A stretch of DNA of 52,085 bases. It comes from DATATV01 sp035551355 (GTDB lineage: Bacteria; Actinomycetota; Actinomycetes; Mycobacteriales; Pseudonocardiaceae). The stretch covers positions 1-52,085 of the forward strand of contig DASZNF010000061.1 of NCBI GenBank assembly GCA_035551355.1, in the 5' to 3' direction. The notes below the pieces were generated by a model. It was given only the letters and a program-made list of their open reading frames with translations. It made no database searches and was not told where the DNA came from. Below, piece by piece: positions 7,852-16,210 of the stretch (position 1 is its first letter; every line of letters begins with the position of its first letter). The position numbers and the translations under genes are program-made.

Positions 7852-9386
7852 TGCCGGTTCCCGCACGCCGTCCGCTGGCGGTCAGCGCGGCCGGACTGGC
7901 CGTGCTGCTGGCCGCACTGGATGCCTACGTCGTGGTCGGCATCCTGGTGCAGATGATCCGGGATCTCGGTGTCCCGGTGAATCATCTGGAACAGGCCACG
8001 CCGGTGGTGACCGGGTATCTGCTCGGCTACGTGGCCGCCATGCCGCTGCTGGGGCAGCTTTCGGATCTGCTCGGCCGGCGGGTGCTGGTGCAGGGGTGCC
8101 TGGCCGTGTTCGGCATCGGGTCGGCGGTGACCGCGTTGTCCGGCGGGCTGACCGAGCTGGTGATCGGCCGGGTGGTGCAGGGGGTCTCCGGCGGCGCGCT
8201 GCTGCCGGTGACGCTGGCGCTGGTGGCCGATCTGTGGGCGGAGCGGCGGCGCACCGGGGTGCTCGGGCTGGTCGGCGCGGCCCAGGAACTGGGCAGTGTG
8301 CTCGGCCCGCTCTACGGCGTGGGATTGGCCGCGCTGACCGGGTGGCGCGGGGTGTTCTGGGTGAACGTGCCGCTGGCCGCGCTTTCCATGCTCGCGGTGC
8401 ACTTCGCGTTGCCCGGCGGCCGACCGGAGCGGAGCGGCAGGCCGGATTTCGTCGGCGGGGCGCTGTTGGCGGCGGCGCTGGGACTGCTGGTGGTCGGGTT
8501 GTACAACCCGAATCCGGATCAGTCGGTGCTGCCGGGCTGGGGTGTGTACGCGCTGATCGCCGCCGGGGTGGTGCTGGCTGGATTCGTTGGCTGGGAACGG
8601 AAAGCGCGCAACCGGCTGTTCGATCCGGCCGGGGTGGCCATGGGGCGGTTCCTGGCCGGTCTTGGCGCGAGCCTGGCCGCGGGCGCGGCGCTGATGGTGA
8701 CCCTGGTCGACGTGGAACTGTTCGCGCAGACCCTGCTCGGCCTGGACACCGGGCAATCCGCGGTGTTGTTGCTGCGGTTCCTGGTCGCGCTGCCGATCGG
8801 GGCGGTGCTCGGCGGGCGGCTGGCCGGGTGGCTCGGTGACGCTCTGGTCGGCTGCGCCGGGCTGGTGGTGGCCGGGCTGGGGTACGTGCTGATCTCGCAG
8901 TGGCCGGTGGACGTGACCGCGGCGCACTACCGGCTCGGGCCGGTCGCGCTGCCGGTGCTGGACACCGATCTGGTCGTCACCGGGCTGGGACTGGGCCTGG
9001 TGATCGCGCCGTTGTCCGCGGCCGCGCTGCGGCTGGTGCCCGCGCGCCGGCACGGGGTGGCCTCGGCCGCGGTGGTGGTGGCCCGGATGACCGGGATGCT
9101 GATCGGGGTGGCCGCGCTCTCGGCGTGGGGGCTGCACCGGTTCCACGCGCTGACCGCCACGCTGGACACCCCGTTGCCGTTCGGCGTGTCGATGGCCCAG
9201 TACGCCAGGGAACTCGCGGGCTACGAGGCCGCGTTGAAGGCGGCGCTGGCCACCGAGTACCGGGAGATCTTCCGGTGGACGGCGGTGATCTGCGGCGTCG
9301 GCGCGGTGCTGGCCGGGTTCCTGGGCCGGTCCCGGACCAGTGCCGACGAGGCGGCCGAACCGGTGGCCGAGGCCGTCGAGGGCTGA
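7851..9386 (+). CDS. P55-like MFS efflux transporter
   Basis: A 511-residue major facilitator of the DHA2-like 14-segment type, close in length to Rv1410c. Visible features are the first-helix segment AALDAYVVVGILVQM, the conserved loop GQLSDLLGRRVLVQG, and the motif C region GAAQELGSVLGPLYG. It is expected to export lipids or drugs together with the LprG partner. The ATG overlaps the lprG stop by one base (TGATG), so the two are translationally coupled. It ends one base from the convergent XRE regulator gene. Confidence 0.87.
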   Translation: MPVPARRPLAVSAAGLAVLLAALDAYVVVGILVQMIRDLGVPVNHLEQATPVVTGYLLGYVAAMPLLGQLSDLLGRRVLVQGCLAVFGIGSAVTALSGGLTELVIGRVVQGVSGGALLPVTLALVADLWAERRRTGVLGLVGAAQELGSVLGPLYGVGLAALTGWRGVFWVNVPLAALSMLAVHFALPGGRPERSGRPDFVGGALLAAALGLLVVGLYNPNPDQSVLPGWGVYALIAAGVVLAGFVGWERKARNRLFDPAGVAMGRFLAGLGASLAAGAALMVTLVDVELFAQTLLGLDTGQSAVLLLRFLVALPIGAVLGGRLAGWLGDALVGCAGLVVAGLGYVLISQWPVDVTAAHYRLGPVALPVLDTDLVVTGLGLGLVIAPLSAAALRLVPARRHGVASAAVVVARMTGMLIGVAALSAWGLHRFHALTATLDTPLPFGVSMAQYARELAGYEAALKAALATEYREIFRWTAVICGVGAVLAGFLGRSRTSADEAAEPVAEAVEG

Positions 9387-9387
9387 C

Positions 9388-9687
9388 TCAGCTGGTGGGG
9401 TCGTGGCCCTCGCAGACCGCGGGCCAGATGTCACCGATCTTGGTGTTGGTGGCGTGCATGATCGCGTGCACCTTGAAGACCGTGGGATTCACTCGGCCCT
9501 GTTCGATCTCGATGAGCATGCGCCGGCTCACCCCGGATTTCTCGGCGAGCTGATCCAGGGTGAGGGCGGCCCGCTTCCGGGCCATGCCCAGGGCGAGACC
9601 GAGGGCCTTGCGGTTGGCCAGGGGAGGTTGCTGCTCGATCACTCGCCAAGCGAACTGGCTGGTCGGCACATTGTCAGTGCATAACAT
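9388..9687 (-). CDS. XRE-family helix-turn-helix regulator
   Basis: About 99 residues. The HTH runs over LGMARKRAALTLDQLAEKSG and VSRRMLIEIEQGRVNPTV, the standard XRE pattern, followed by a short tail (IGDIWPAVCEGHDPTS). It lacks a sensor or cupin domain, so it is probably a simple DNA-binding protein. The ATG at 9687 was chosen because upstream codons read through low-quality sequence; an internal start near the HTH is also possible. It is convergent with the P55-like gene. The target is unknown. Confidence 0.65.
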   Translation of the reverse strand: MLCTDNVPTSQFAWRVIEQQPPLANRKALGLALGMARKRAALTLDQLAEKSGVSRRMLIEIEQGRVNPTVFKVHAIMHATNTKIGDIWPAVCEGHDPTS

Positions 9688-9867
9688 TGCCTCTAAGTGC
9701 AGGCGAGTGCCCCTCGGACGAGTGAAAAATGGTCCGACCAGACCGGCATCGTCGCAGCTCAACCGGGGTCACCCGGACAGGGCCGAATGGGTCTGGGAAA
9801 TGCGGTCCGAACGGCGGTTTTCACCCGATCGGGCAGGGTGAAAGCACCTGCGCCAATTGGGGGACGA

Positions 9868-10200
9868 CTACTCCCAGGTGGTTCCGGCGGGCACCGGCGT
9901 GAGGTTGAGCAGATAGCCCGAACCCCAGTGGTCCACGCCGGAATTGCCGTCCGGATACGCGGTGTACTGAGTGCCTTTGAAGGTCAGCAGATCGCCGTGC
10001 AGATCCTTGGCCAGGTTCACCCCGGACCGATATGGCGTGGCCGGATCGTGGGTGGACCCCACTTCTGCGGCGGACAGTCCACGCAGCGGATCTCGGTGAA
10101 CGCCCTGGCTGTTGGCGTAGTGACCATCGGCAGCACGTTGCAGGTACTGGACGGCCAGTTGGCGCAGGATGCGCCCGTTTCTCTTCGGTGAGCCGAAGAT
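9868..10200 (-). pseudogene. Decayed C-terminal copy of the adjacent Hip1-like protease
   Basis: It abuts the stop codon of the intact protease and reads as a broken copy of that gene's 3' end. VNLRLTEEKR aligns with LNQGLNELKQ, then after a frame change NGRILRQLA and ADGHYANSQ align with NGRTLMLLA and ADGSYSNEQ. Another frame change gives AFTEIRCVDCPPQ against AFNAVRCVDDPPN. About 60 codons are then missing, and the tail DPATPYRSGVNLAKDLHGDL matches DPATPYQSGVNLAKALGGGL. The catalytic-His motif GTQHTAF is GTQYTAY. At least two frameshifts, one deletion and the lost His mark it as dead. M. tuberculosis has an intact tandem pair (Rv2223c/Rv2224c) at the same place. Confidence 0.8.
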
Positions 10201-11817
10201 TCACGAGCCGGCGCAGCGGGTCCCGGTCGGCGGCAGAGTGCCCTTGATCAGGTAGTTGCTGCCCCAGTTGTCCACGCACTGGTTGTTCTGCAGGAACGCG
10301 GTGTGCTGGGTGCCCTCGAAGGTCAGCAGCCCGCCACCCAGCGCCTTGGCCAGGTTCACCCCGGACTGGTACGGGGTGGCCGGGTCGTTGGTGGTGGAGA
10401 TCACCAGCACCGGGGCCAGGCCGGTGACGCTGGGCAGGTGCGGCTTGTCGGTGGGCGGCACCGGCCAGTAGGCGCAGGTGTCCTCCTCGGCCACCGCGGG
10501 CCGGCCGTCGTCCAGGAACGGGGCGGCCTGCTTGTAGCGCAGCTGGGACTGCGACAGCTGGTTCGGATCGGTGTTGGGCGGGTCGTCCACGCAGCGCACC
10601 GCGTTGAACGCGTCCTGCTCGTTGGAGTAAGAACCGTCCGCGTTGCGCCCGTCGTAGGTGTCGGCCAGCAGCATCAGCGTCCGGCCGTTGCCCTGCTTGA
10701 GCTCGTTGAGGCCCTGGTTGAGATAGGTCCAGTAGCTCTGCGAGTACAGCGCCTGGATGGCGCCGGTGGTCGCGTCGTCGTAGGAGAGCTGGCGGCCGTC
10801 GCCGACCGACACCGATTTCTCCAGCAGCGGATTGACCAGCGCCTTGAACGCGTTGTTGGCCTGGGCGGGATCGGTGCCCAGCGCGCACTGCTGCTGCTTG
10901 ACGCACCACTGCGCGAACTGGGTGAACGCGGTCTGGAAACCGGCGCCCTGGCCGACCGTCTCGTCCACCAGGCTCTCGGTCGGGTCGACCGCGCCGTCCA
11001 GGATCATCGCCCGCACGTTCTCGGGGAACTGCTCGGCGTAGGTCGAGCCGATCCGGGTGCCGTAGGAGAAGCCCAGATAGGACAGCTTCTTGTCGCCCAG
11101 CGCGGAGCGCAGCACGTCCATGTCCTTGACCACCGTGGTGGTGCCCATGTTGGCCAGCATTTCCTTGCCGTCCCGAGTGTTCTGGGCGCACTCCTGGGCG
11201 TAGTTCTTCTGCTGCTGCTCGTACTTGGCCACCCCGGCCGCGGTCGGGTCGTCGTCCAGGTCGGCGGCGCGGTAGGCATCGAACTCACTCGAACTCAGGC
11301 AGTGCACCGCGGGCTCGCTGGCGGCGATCCCGCGCGGGTCGAACCCGACCAGGTCGAAGTCTTTGGCCAGCGCGGAGGACGACCACGGGCCGCCGCTGCC
11401 GGCCAGGTTCGCGGCCAGCTCCATCCCCGACCCGCCGGGGCCACCCGGGTTGGCCAGCAGCGAACCGATCCGGTGGGCCTGGTCGGTGGCCTTCACCCGC
11501 AGCACGCCCAGGGTGATGGTGGCGCCGTTGGGTTTGCTGTAGTCCAGCGGCACGGTCAGCCGGGTGCACTGCAGGTTCTGCGCCGAGTACGCCTGCTTGG
11601 CGTTGTCGTCGGTGGCGAAACCGGCGCAGCCGCCCCAGGCCAGCGACTGGCCGTAGAACTTCGCCAGGCCCGCGGGCACCGTGCCGGCCGGTCCTCTGTG
11701 CTCCACGTCGGTGGCGGCGGCGCCGGCCGAACCGGAGGTGGTGGAGGTGCACGCGACGGCGGCGGACGCGAGCAGGCTCAAGCCGGCCAGCACGGCCGCG
11801 GTTTTCCTGGTCAGCAC
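10201..11817 (-). CDS. Secreted lipoprotein alpha/beta-hydrolase protease (Hip1/TAP-like, S33)
   Basis: About 538 residues. Starting from GTG 11817, the protein opens LTRKTAAVLAGLSLLASA and then the lipobox AVAC, so it is exported and lipid-anchored. The alpha/beta-hydrolase domain has the oxyanion region NPGGPGGSG, the nucleophile elbow GFSYG, and the C-terminal TAP-like domain carrying Asp in DPATPYQ and His in GTQHTAF. Relatives are the tripeptidyl aminopeptidases of Streptomyces and Hip1/CaeA (Rv2224c), a cell-envelope serine hydrolase. Its position near glnA2 and panB matches Rv2224c. A decayed tandem copy follows directly downstream. It is divergent from nadE. Confidence 0.88.
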   Translation of the reverse strand: MLTRKTAAVLAGLSLLASAAVACTSTTSGSAGAAATDVEHRGPAGTVPAGLAKFYGQSLAWGGCAGFATDDNAKQAYSAQNLQCTRLTVPLDYSKPNGATITLGVLRVKATDQAHRIGSLLANPGGPGGSGMELAANLAGSGGPWSSSALAKDFDLVGFDPRGIAASEPAVHCLSSSEFDAYRAADLDDDPTAAGVAKYEQQQKNYAQECAQNTRDGKEMLANMGTTTVVKDMDVLRSALGDKKLSYLGFSYGTRIGSTYAEQFPENVRAMILDGAVDPTESLVDETVGQGAGFQTAFTQFAQWCVKQQQCALGTDPAQANNAFKALVNPLLEKSVSVGDGRQLSYDDATTGAIQALYSQSYWTYLNQGLNELKQGNGRTLMLLADTYDGRNADGSYSNEQDAFNAVRCVDDPPNTDPNQLSQSQLRYKQAAPFLDDGRPAVAEEDTCAYWPVPPTDKPHLPSVTGLAPVLVISTTNDPATPYQSGVNLAKALGGGLLTFEGTQHTAFLQNNQCVDNWGSNYLIKGTLPPTGTRCAGS

Positions 11818-11921
11818 CCCCGCGATACTGCCATCCCGCCAGTTGCGCGCGTGTTTGATCCAGTTGATCCGTCCACCACATCCACGAGCGACAATCCGCG
11901 TCGACACGTCAGAATGGACGC

Positions 11922-13655
11922 ATGTCGCAGCTTCGTCTTGCCCTGGCCCAGGTCAACACGTGCCTCGGGGATGTGGACGGCAACGCCGAGATGGTCCTGG
12001 AGTGGACCCAGAAGGCCGCCGAGGCCGGCGCCGACCTGGCGTTGTTCCCGGAGATGGCGCTGACCGGCTACCCGGTGGAGGATCTCGCGCTGCGCGAATC
12101 GTTCGCCGAGGGCTCCCGGCGGGCGCTGGAGTTGCTGGCCGGGCGGCTGGACGACACCGGCCTCGGCGCGATCGCGGTCGTCGTCGGCTACCTCGACCGC
12201 GACGAGGCCGGGCCGCGCAACGCGGTCGCGGTGCTGCACGGCGGGTCCGTGGTGGCCCGGCAGTACAAGCACATCCTGCCCGACTACGGCGTGTTCGACG
12301 ACAGCCGTAACTTCAAGCCGGGCCACTCGCTGGACATCTTCCGGCTGCACGGCCTGGACATCGGCATGGTCGTGTGCGAGGACCTCTGGCAGGACGGCGC
12401 GCCGCTGCTGGCGCTGGCCGAGGCCGGGGTGGACCTGGTGGTGGACGCCAACGCCTCGCCCTACGAGCGCAAGAAGGACGACGCCCGGTTCGACCTGGTG
12501 TCCGGCCGGGCCAAGCAGGCCGGGGTGCCGCTGGCCTACGTGAACTGGGTCGGCGGCCAGGACGAGCTGGTGTTCGACGGCGATTCCCTTGTGGTGGACG
12601 GAGACGGCGAGCTGCTGGCCCGGGCCCCGCAGTTCGTGGAGCAGCTGCTGGTGATCGACCTGGACCTGCCCGCCAAGCCGCACACCACGACCGGCCAGGT
12701 GCACGGGTTCGAGGTGCGCCGGGTGCTGCTGTCCGACGAGCCGCTGCCTGCCTACCCGCCGCTTTCGACCCCGCCGCCCGCGCCGCCGCTGTCCGATCCG
12801 GCCGAGGTGTGGGGCGCGCTGGTCACCGGACTGCGCGACTACGTGCACAAGAACGGGTTCCGCTCGGTGATCCTGGGCATGTCCGGCGGGATCGACTCGG
12901 CCGTGGTGGCCGCCCTGGCGGTGGACGCGGTCGGGCCGGACGGCGTCTACGGCGTGTCCATGCCCTCGGTGTACTCCTCGGATCACTCCAAGGACGACGC
13001 GGCCGCGCTGGCCGAACGCACCGGCGCGCACTACAGCGTGCAGCCCATCGCCGACATGGTCCGGGTGTTCGTCGACCAGCTGGAACTCACGGGGCTGGCC
13101 GAGGAGAACGTGCAGGCCCGCTGCCGCGGAGTGATCCTGATGGCACTGTCCAATCTGCACGGGCACCTGGTGCTGGCCACCGGGAACAAGACCGAGCTGG
13201 CGGTGGGCTACTCGACCATCTACGGCGACGCGATCGGCGGGTTCGCGCCGATCAAGGACGTGCCCAAGACGCTGGTCTGGGAACTGGCGCGCTGGCGCAA
13301 CGAGGAGGCCGAGAGGCGCGGCGAGGTGCCGCCGATCCCGGAGAACTCGATCAGCAAACCGCCATCGGCCGAGCTGCGCCCGGGCCAGCTGGACACCGAC
13401 TCGCTGCCCGACTACGAGCTGCTGGACCGGGTGGTGGACGACTACGTGGAGGGCGACCGCGGCTACGCCGACCTGCTGTCCGCCGGGTTCGACCCGGAGA
13501 TGGTGGAGAAGGTGCTGCGCATGGTCGACGGCGCGGAGTACAAGCGCCGCCAGTACCCGCCGGGCACCAAGATCAGCCTCAAGGCGTTCGGCCGGGACCG
13601 CAGACTGCCCATCACCAACAAGTGGCGGGAGCGGGCCGCCATCGTCCTGGGCTGA
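11922..13655 (+). CDS. nadE: Glutamine-dependent NAD+ synthase
   Basis: The last step of NAD synthesis: amidation of deamido-NAD with ammonia released from glutamine. The 577-residue protein has an N-terminal nitrilase-type glutaminase with Glu in FPEMALTGYPVEDL, Lys in YKHILPDYGVFDD, and Cys in MVVCEDLW. The C-terminal synthetase has the PP-loop GMSGGIDSAVVAAL and ATGNKTELAVGYSTIYGD. It is shorter than the roughly 680-residue mycobacterial NadE and belongs to the shorter bacterial class. It is divergent from the protease gene with a gap of about 100 nt. Confidence 0.95.
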   Translation: MSQLRLALAQVNTCLGDVDGNAEMVLEWTQKAAEAGADLALFPEMALTGYPVEDLALRESFAEGSRRALELLAGRLDDTGLGAIAVVVGYLDRDEAGPRNAVAVLHGGSVVARQYKHILPDYGVFDDSRNFKPGHSLDIFRLHGLDIGMVVCEDLWQDGAPLLALAEAGVDLVVDANASPYERKKDDARFDLVSGRAKQAGVPLAYVNWVGGQDELVFDGDSLVVDGDGELLARAPQFVEQLLVIDLDLPAKPHTTTGQVHGFEVRRVLLSDEPLPAYPPLSTPPPAPPLSDPAEVWGALVTGLRDYVHKNGFRSVILGMSGGIDSAVVAALAVDAVGPDGVYGVSMPSVYSSDHSKDDAAALAERTGAHYSVQPIADMVRVFVDQLELTGLAEENVQARCRGVILMALSNLHGHLVLATGNKTELAVGYSTIYGDAIGGFAPIKDVPKTLVWELARWRNEEAERRGEVPPIPENSISKPPSAELRPGQLDTDSLPDYELLDRVVDDYVEGDRGYADLLSAGFDPEMVEKVLRMVDGAEYKRRQYPPGTKISLKAFGRDRRLPITNKWRERAAIVLG

Positions 13656-13814
13656 TTCTTACTGCCGTCGGGCGTGGAAAACCTTTGCGGGGCAAGGGAA
13701 ACCGGCCAGCGCGTCGGGGAACCGCGGCCGCGCCGGGAAAGTCACTCCATGGGGACCGCTTAATACCCGATCGTCCGATCGTCTTACTTCCATACGGCCG
13801 GTTGACTTCACGGC
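13656..13814. other. Intergenic region, nadE to DUF5134 gene
   Basis: 159 nt. It contains a short palindrome CGATCGTCCGATCG and two purine-rich near-repeats (CAAGGGAAACCGG, CCGGGAAAG). I see no gene and no clear promoter pair. Confidence 0.4.
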
Positions 13815-14381
13815 ATGGCCACGGGAGGAGCGATGGGCGGTCCGGTGTGGGCCCGATGGTGTTTCGCCGCGCTACTCGCGGTGATCTGCGTGTCGTGCGT
13901 GGTCCGGCTGACCGCGGCCCGCGCGCACCGGCCGTCCCCGGCCAGCGACGACCTCGGCCAGGCGCTGATGGGCCTGGGCATGATCGCCATGTTCGCCTCG
14001 GTGTCCGGGGCGCTGCCGAAAACCGTGCTGGTGGTGGTGTTCGGCGCCTCCGCCGCCGGGTTCGCCGGGCTGCTGGCCCGGGGTGTGCCGTGCGGGGAGC
14101 GGGAGACCTGGGAGTGCGTGCACCATGTGGTGGCCAGCGTGGCCATGGTCTACATGGCGCTGGCCGCGACCGGGCCGCGGATGGCGGTGCCCTCTCTGGC
14201 CGGGGCGTTCGGCGTGTACTTCCTGGCTTACGCGGGCTGGGCCGGACTGCGGATGGCCGGCGCGCCGCAGATGGCCGTGGGCACGGGGGTGGCCGGTGTG
14301 CTGCGGCGGCCGCGAGTGGTCGAGGCCTGCCGGGCCGGGATGGGCCTGAGCATGGCCTACCTGCTGCTCGGCGCGATGTGA
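13815..14381 (+). CDS. DUF5134 family membrane protein
   Basis: 188 residues with five or six hydrophobic stretches (near 12-32, 50-67, 70-87, 108-126, 133-150 and the C terminus). One loop between helices reads CGERETWECVHHVVASVAMVYM, with paired His and Cys/Glu residues that could bind metal or haem; that is inference. The layout fits the DUF5134 family of actinobacterial membrane proteins of unknown function. An in-frame ATG six codons in (13833) could be the true start. Confidence 0.7.
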   Translation: MATGGAMGGPVWARWCFAALLAVICVSCVVRLTAARAHRPSPASDDLGQALMGLGMIAMFASVSGALPKTVLVVVFGASAAGFAGLLARGVPCGERETWECVHHVVASVAMVYMALAATGPRMAVPSLAGAFGVYFLAYAGWAGLRMAGAPQMAVGTGVAGVLRRPRVVEACRAGMGLSMAYLLLGAM

Positions 14382-14497
14382 ATCTGCTCGCACCACCGTG
14401 CCCGGCAGGGGCATTGGTGTCACGCTCGACGTACACACCATCCGCGACAACCCAGGGACCCCGATCCGGGGCCTTGAGGGAAGGACGGTCGACGACG

Positions 14498-15373
14498 ATG
14501 TCCGAGCAGGAACTTTCCGCGCCCTACGGCACGGGCCCCGCGAAGAGCCAGGATGCCGACGCGAAGGCCAAACCGGCCAGGCGAGTGCGCATCCCCCACC
14601 TGCGGGAACTCAAGGATCGCGGCGAGCCGTGGCCGATGCTCACCGCCTACGACATGTACTCCGCCGAACTGTTCGACGAGGCCGGCATTCCGGTGCTGCT
14701 GGTCGGTGACTCGGCGGCCAACAACGTGTTCGGCTACGAGACCTCGCTGCCGGTGACCGTGGACGAGCTGTTGCCGCTGGTCCGCGCGGTGAGCGGGGCG
14801 GTGAAGAAGGCCCTGGTGGTGGCCGATCTGCCGTTCGGTTCCTACCAGCTCTCCCCGGAGCAGGCGCTGGCCACCGGCGTGCGGTTCATGAAGGAGGGCC
14901 GCGCGCACGCGGTCAAGCTGGAGGGCGGGCGGCCGTTCGCCGAGCACGTGCGGGCGCTGACCAACGCCGGCATCCCGGTGATGGGCCACATCGGGTTCAC
15001 CCCGCAGAGTGAACACAACCTGGGCGGGTACCGGGTGCAGGGCCGCGGTCCGGCCGGTGAGGAACTGCTGGCCGACGCGCTGGCATTGCAGGACGCCGGG
15101 GCGTTCGCCGTGGTGATGGAGATGGTCCCGGCCGAGGCGGCCAAGCGGGTCACCCACGAGCTGAGGATCCCGACCGTGGGCATCGGCGCCGGGCCGGACT
15201 GCGACGCGCAGGTGCTGGTCTGGCAGGACATGGCCGGGCTGCGCCGGGGCAAGGCGCCGCGGTTCGTCAAGCGCTACGCCGATATGGCCGGGGTGCTCTC
15301 CGATGCGGCGGGACAGTTCGCGGCCGAGGTGCGCCGGGGCGAGTTCCCCGCGCCGGAGCACGTCTTCCACTGA
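14498..15373 (+). CDS. panB: 3-methyl-2-oxobutanoate hydroxymethyltransferase
   Basis: First committed step of pantothenate (coenzyme A) synthesis: transfer of a hydroxymethyl group from methylene-tetrahydrofolate to alpha-ketoisovalerate. The 291-residue product has PanB signatures: MLTAYDMYSAELFDEAGIPV, LLVGDSAANNVFGYETSLPV, VVADLPFGSYQ, AVKLEGG, GHIGFTPQ, PTVGIGAGPDCDAQVLVWQD. An N-terminal extension of about 30 residues (MSEQELSAP on) precedes the barrel, as in other actinobacterial PanB. The ATG at 14498 follows GAGGGAAGGA, a strong ribosome binding site. A strong hairpin terminator follows. Confidence 0.96.
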   Translation: MSEQELSAPYGTGPAKSQDADAKAKPARRVRIPHLRELKDRGEPWPMLTAYDMYSAELFDEAGIPVLLVGDSAANNVFGYETSLPVTVDELLPLVRAVSGAVKKALVVADLPFGSYQLSPEQALATGVRFMKEGRAHAVKLEGGRPFAEHVRALTNAGIPVMGHIGFTPQSEHNLGGYRVQGRGPAGEELLADALALQDAGAFAVVMEMVPAEAAKRVTHELRIPTVGIGAGPDCDAQVLVWQDMAGLRRGKAPRFVKRYADMAGVLSDAAGQFAAEVRRGEFPAPEHVFH

Positions 15374-15389
15374 TCGAGTACGAACGACG

Positions 15390-15416
15390 GTGGCGGCCGG
15401 GACTCCCGGCCGCCAC
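15390..15416 (+). terminator. Intrinsic terminator after panB
   Basis: GTGGCGGCCGGG-ACT-CCCGGCCGCCAC is a perfect 12-bp stem with a 3-nt loop followed by TTT. It sits 17 nt after the panB stop and between two convergent genes, so it can serve both strands. Confidence 0.9.
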
Positions 15417-15433
15417 TTTCGTGTCCGGGGGCC

Positions 15434-16210
15434 CTATCCGGCGGCCGCGGTGATCGCGGCCAGTTCGTCCCGCGCGTCCACCAACGAGGGGCCCCACCAG
15501 GTCAGATACCGGCCGACCACGAACACGGACGGGTGATCTCCGAAGGCGTCCTCGGCCTCCTGCTCGGTGAACGCGTGCGGCTCGTCGGGCAGCACCACGA
15601 ACTGGGCCGTTCCCTCGGCCAGCAGTTCGCGCAGCCGGGCCAGGGTGGGCCGGGGATAACGCTCCGGGTCGTCGGCGAACGCGTTGGCCACACCGAGGCG
15701 GCGCAGCACGTCCCCGGCGAAGGTGTCCCGGCCCACGACCACCCACGGCTTGTGCCAGACCGGCACGATCGCGGTGGCCCGCACCGGCTCGGTGCTCCGC
15801 CAGGCGTCCTCGGCCGTGGTCAGCCAGTCCGGTTCGGCCGCGGCCAGGCCCTGGGTGAGCAGTCGGCGCAGGGAGGCCAGCGCGGTCGGCACGCTGTCCG
15901 GGGCGGCGGTCACCCACACGGGAACCCCGTTGGCCCGCAGCTTCTCCACGTCCTCGGGCCGGTTCTCCTCCACGTTGGCCAGCACCAGGTCCGGGCGCAG
16001 CTTCAGCACCGCGTCCACCTTCGGGTACTTGGAGCCGCCGATCCGGGTCACGGACAACCCGGACGGGTGTTCGCAGTAGTCGGTCGCGCCGACCAGCAGG
16101 CCCGGCACGGTGCGTTCCACCGACTCGGTCAGCGAGGGCACCAGGGACACCACCCGGGACGGCGAACCGGTCAACGGCACCGCCTCGCCGAGATCATCGG
16201 TCAGATACAC
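15434..16210 (-). CDS. BtuF-like helical-backbone metal receptor without signal peptide
   Basis: 258 residues of the class III periplasmic-binding-protein fold (cobalamin/siderophore-binding type): RVVSLVPSLTESVERTVPGL near the N terminus, GATDYCEHP, the hinge segment LRPDLVLANVEENRPEDVEKL, and FAGDVLRRLGVANAFADDPE. The start is placed at GTG 16210 (MYLTDDLGEAV), where homology begins; this overlaps the upstream RNB ribonuclease gene by 10 nt. No signal peptide or lipobox precedes the domain and no ABC transporter genes are adjacent, so a cytoplasmic role is likely. B12 genes lie further along the window, but a direct link is inference. Confidence 0.75.
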   Translation of the reverse strand: MYLTDDLGEAVPLTGSPSRVVSLVPSLTESVERTVPGLLVGATDYCEHPSGLSVTRIGGSKYPKVDAVLKLRPDLVLANVEENRPEDVEKLRANGVPVWVTAAPDSVPTALASLRRLLTQGLAAAEPDWLTTAEDAWRSTEPVRATAIVPVWHKPWVVVGRDTFAGDVLRRLGVANAFADDPERYPRPTLARLRELLAEGTAQFVVLPDEPHAFTEQEAEDAFGDHPSVFVVGRYLTWWGPSLVDARDELAAITAAAG

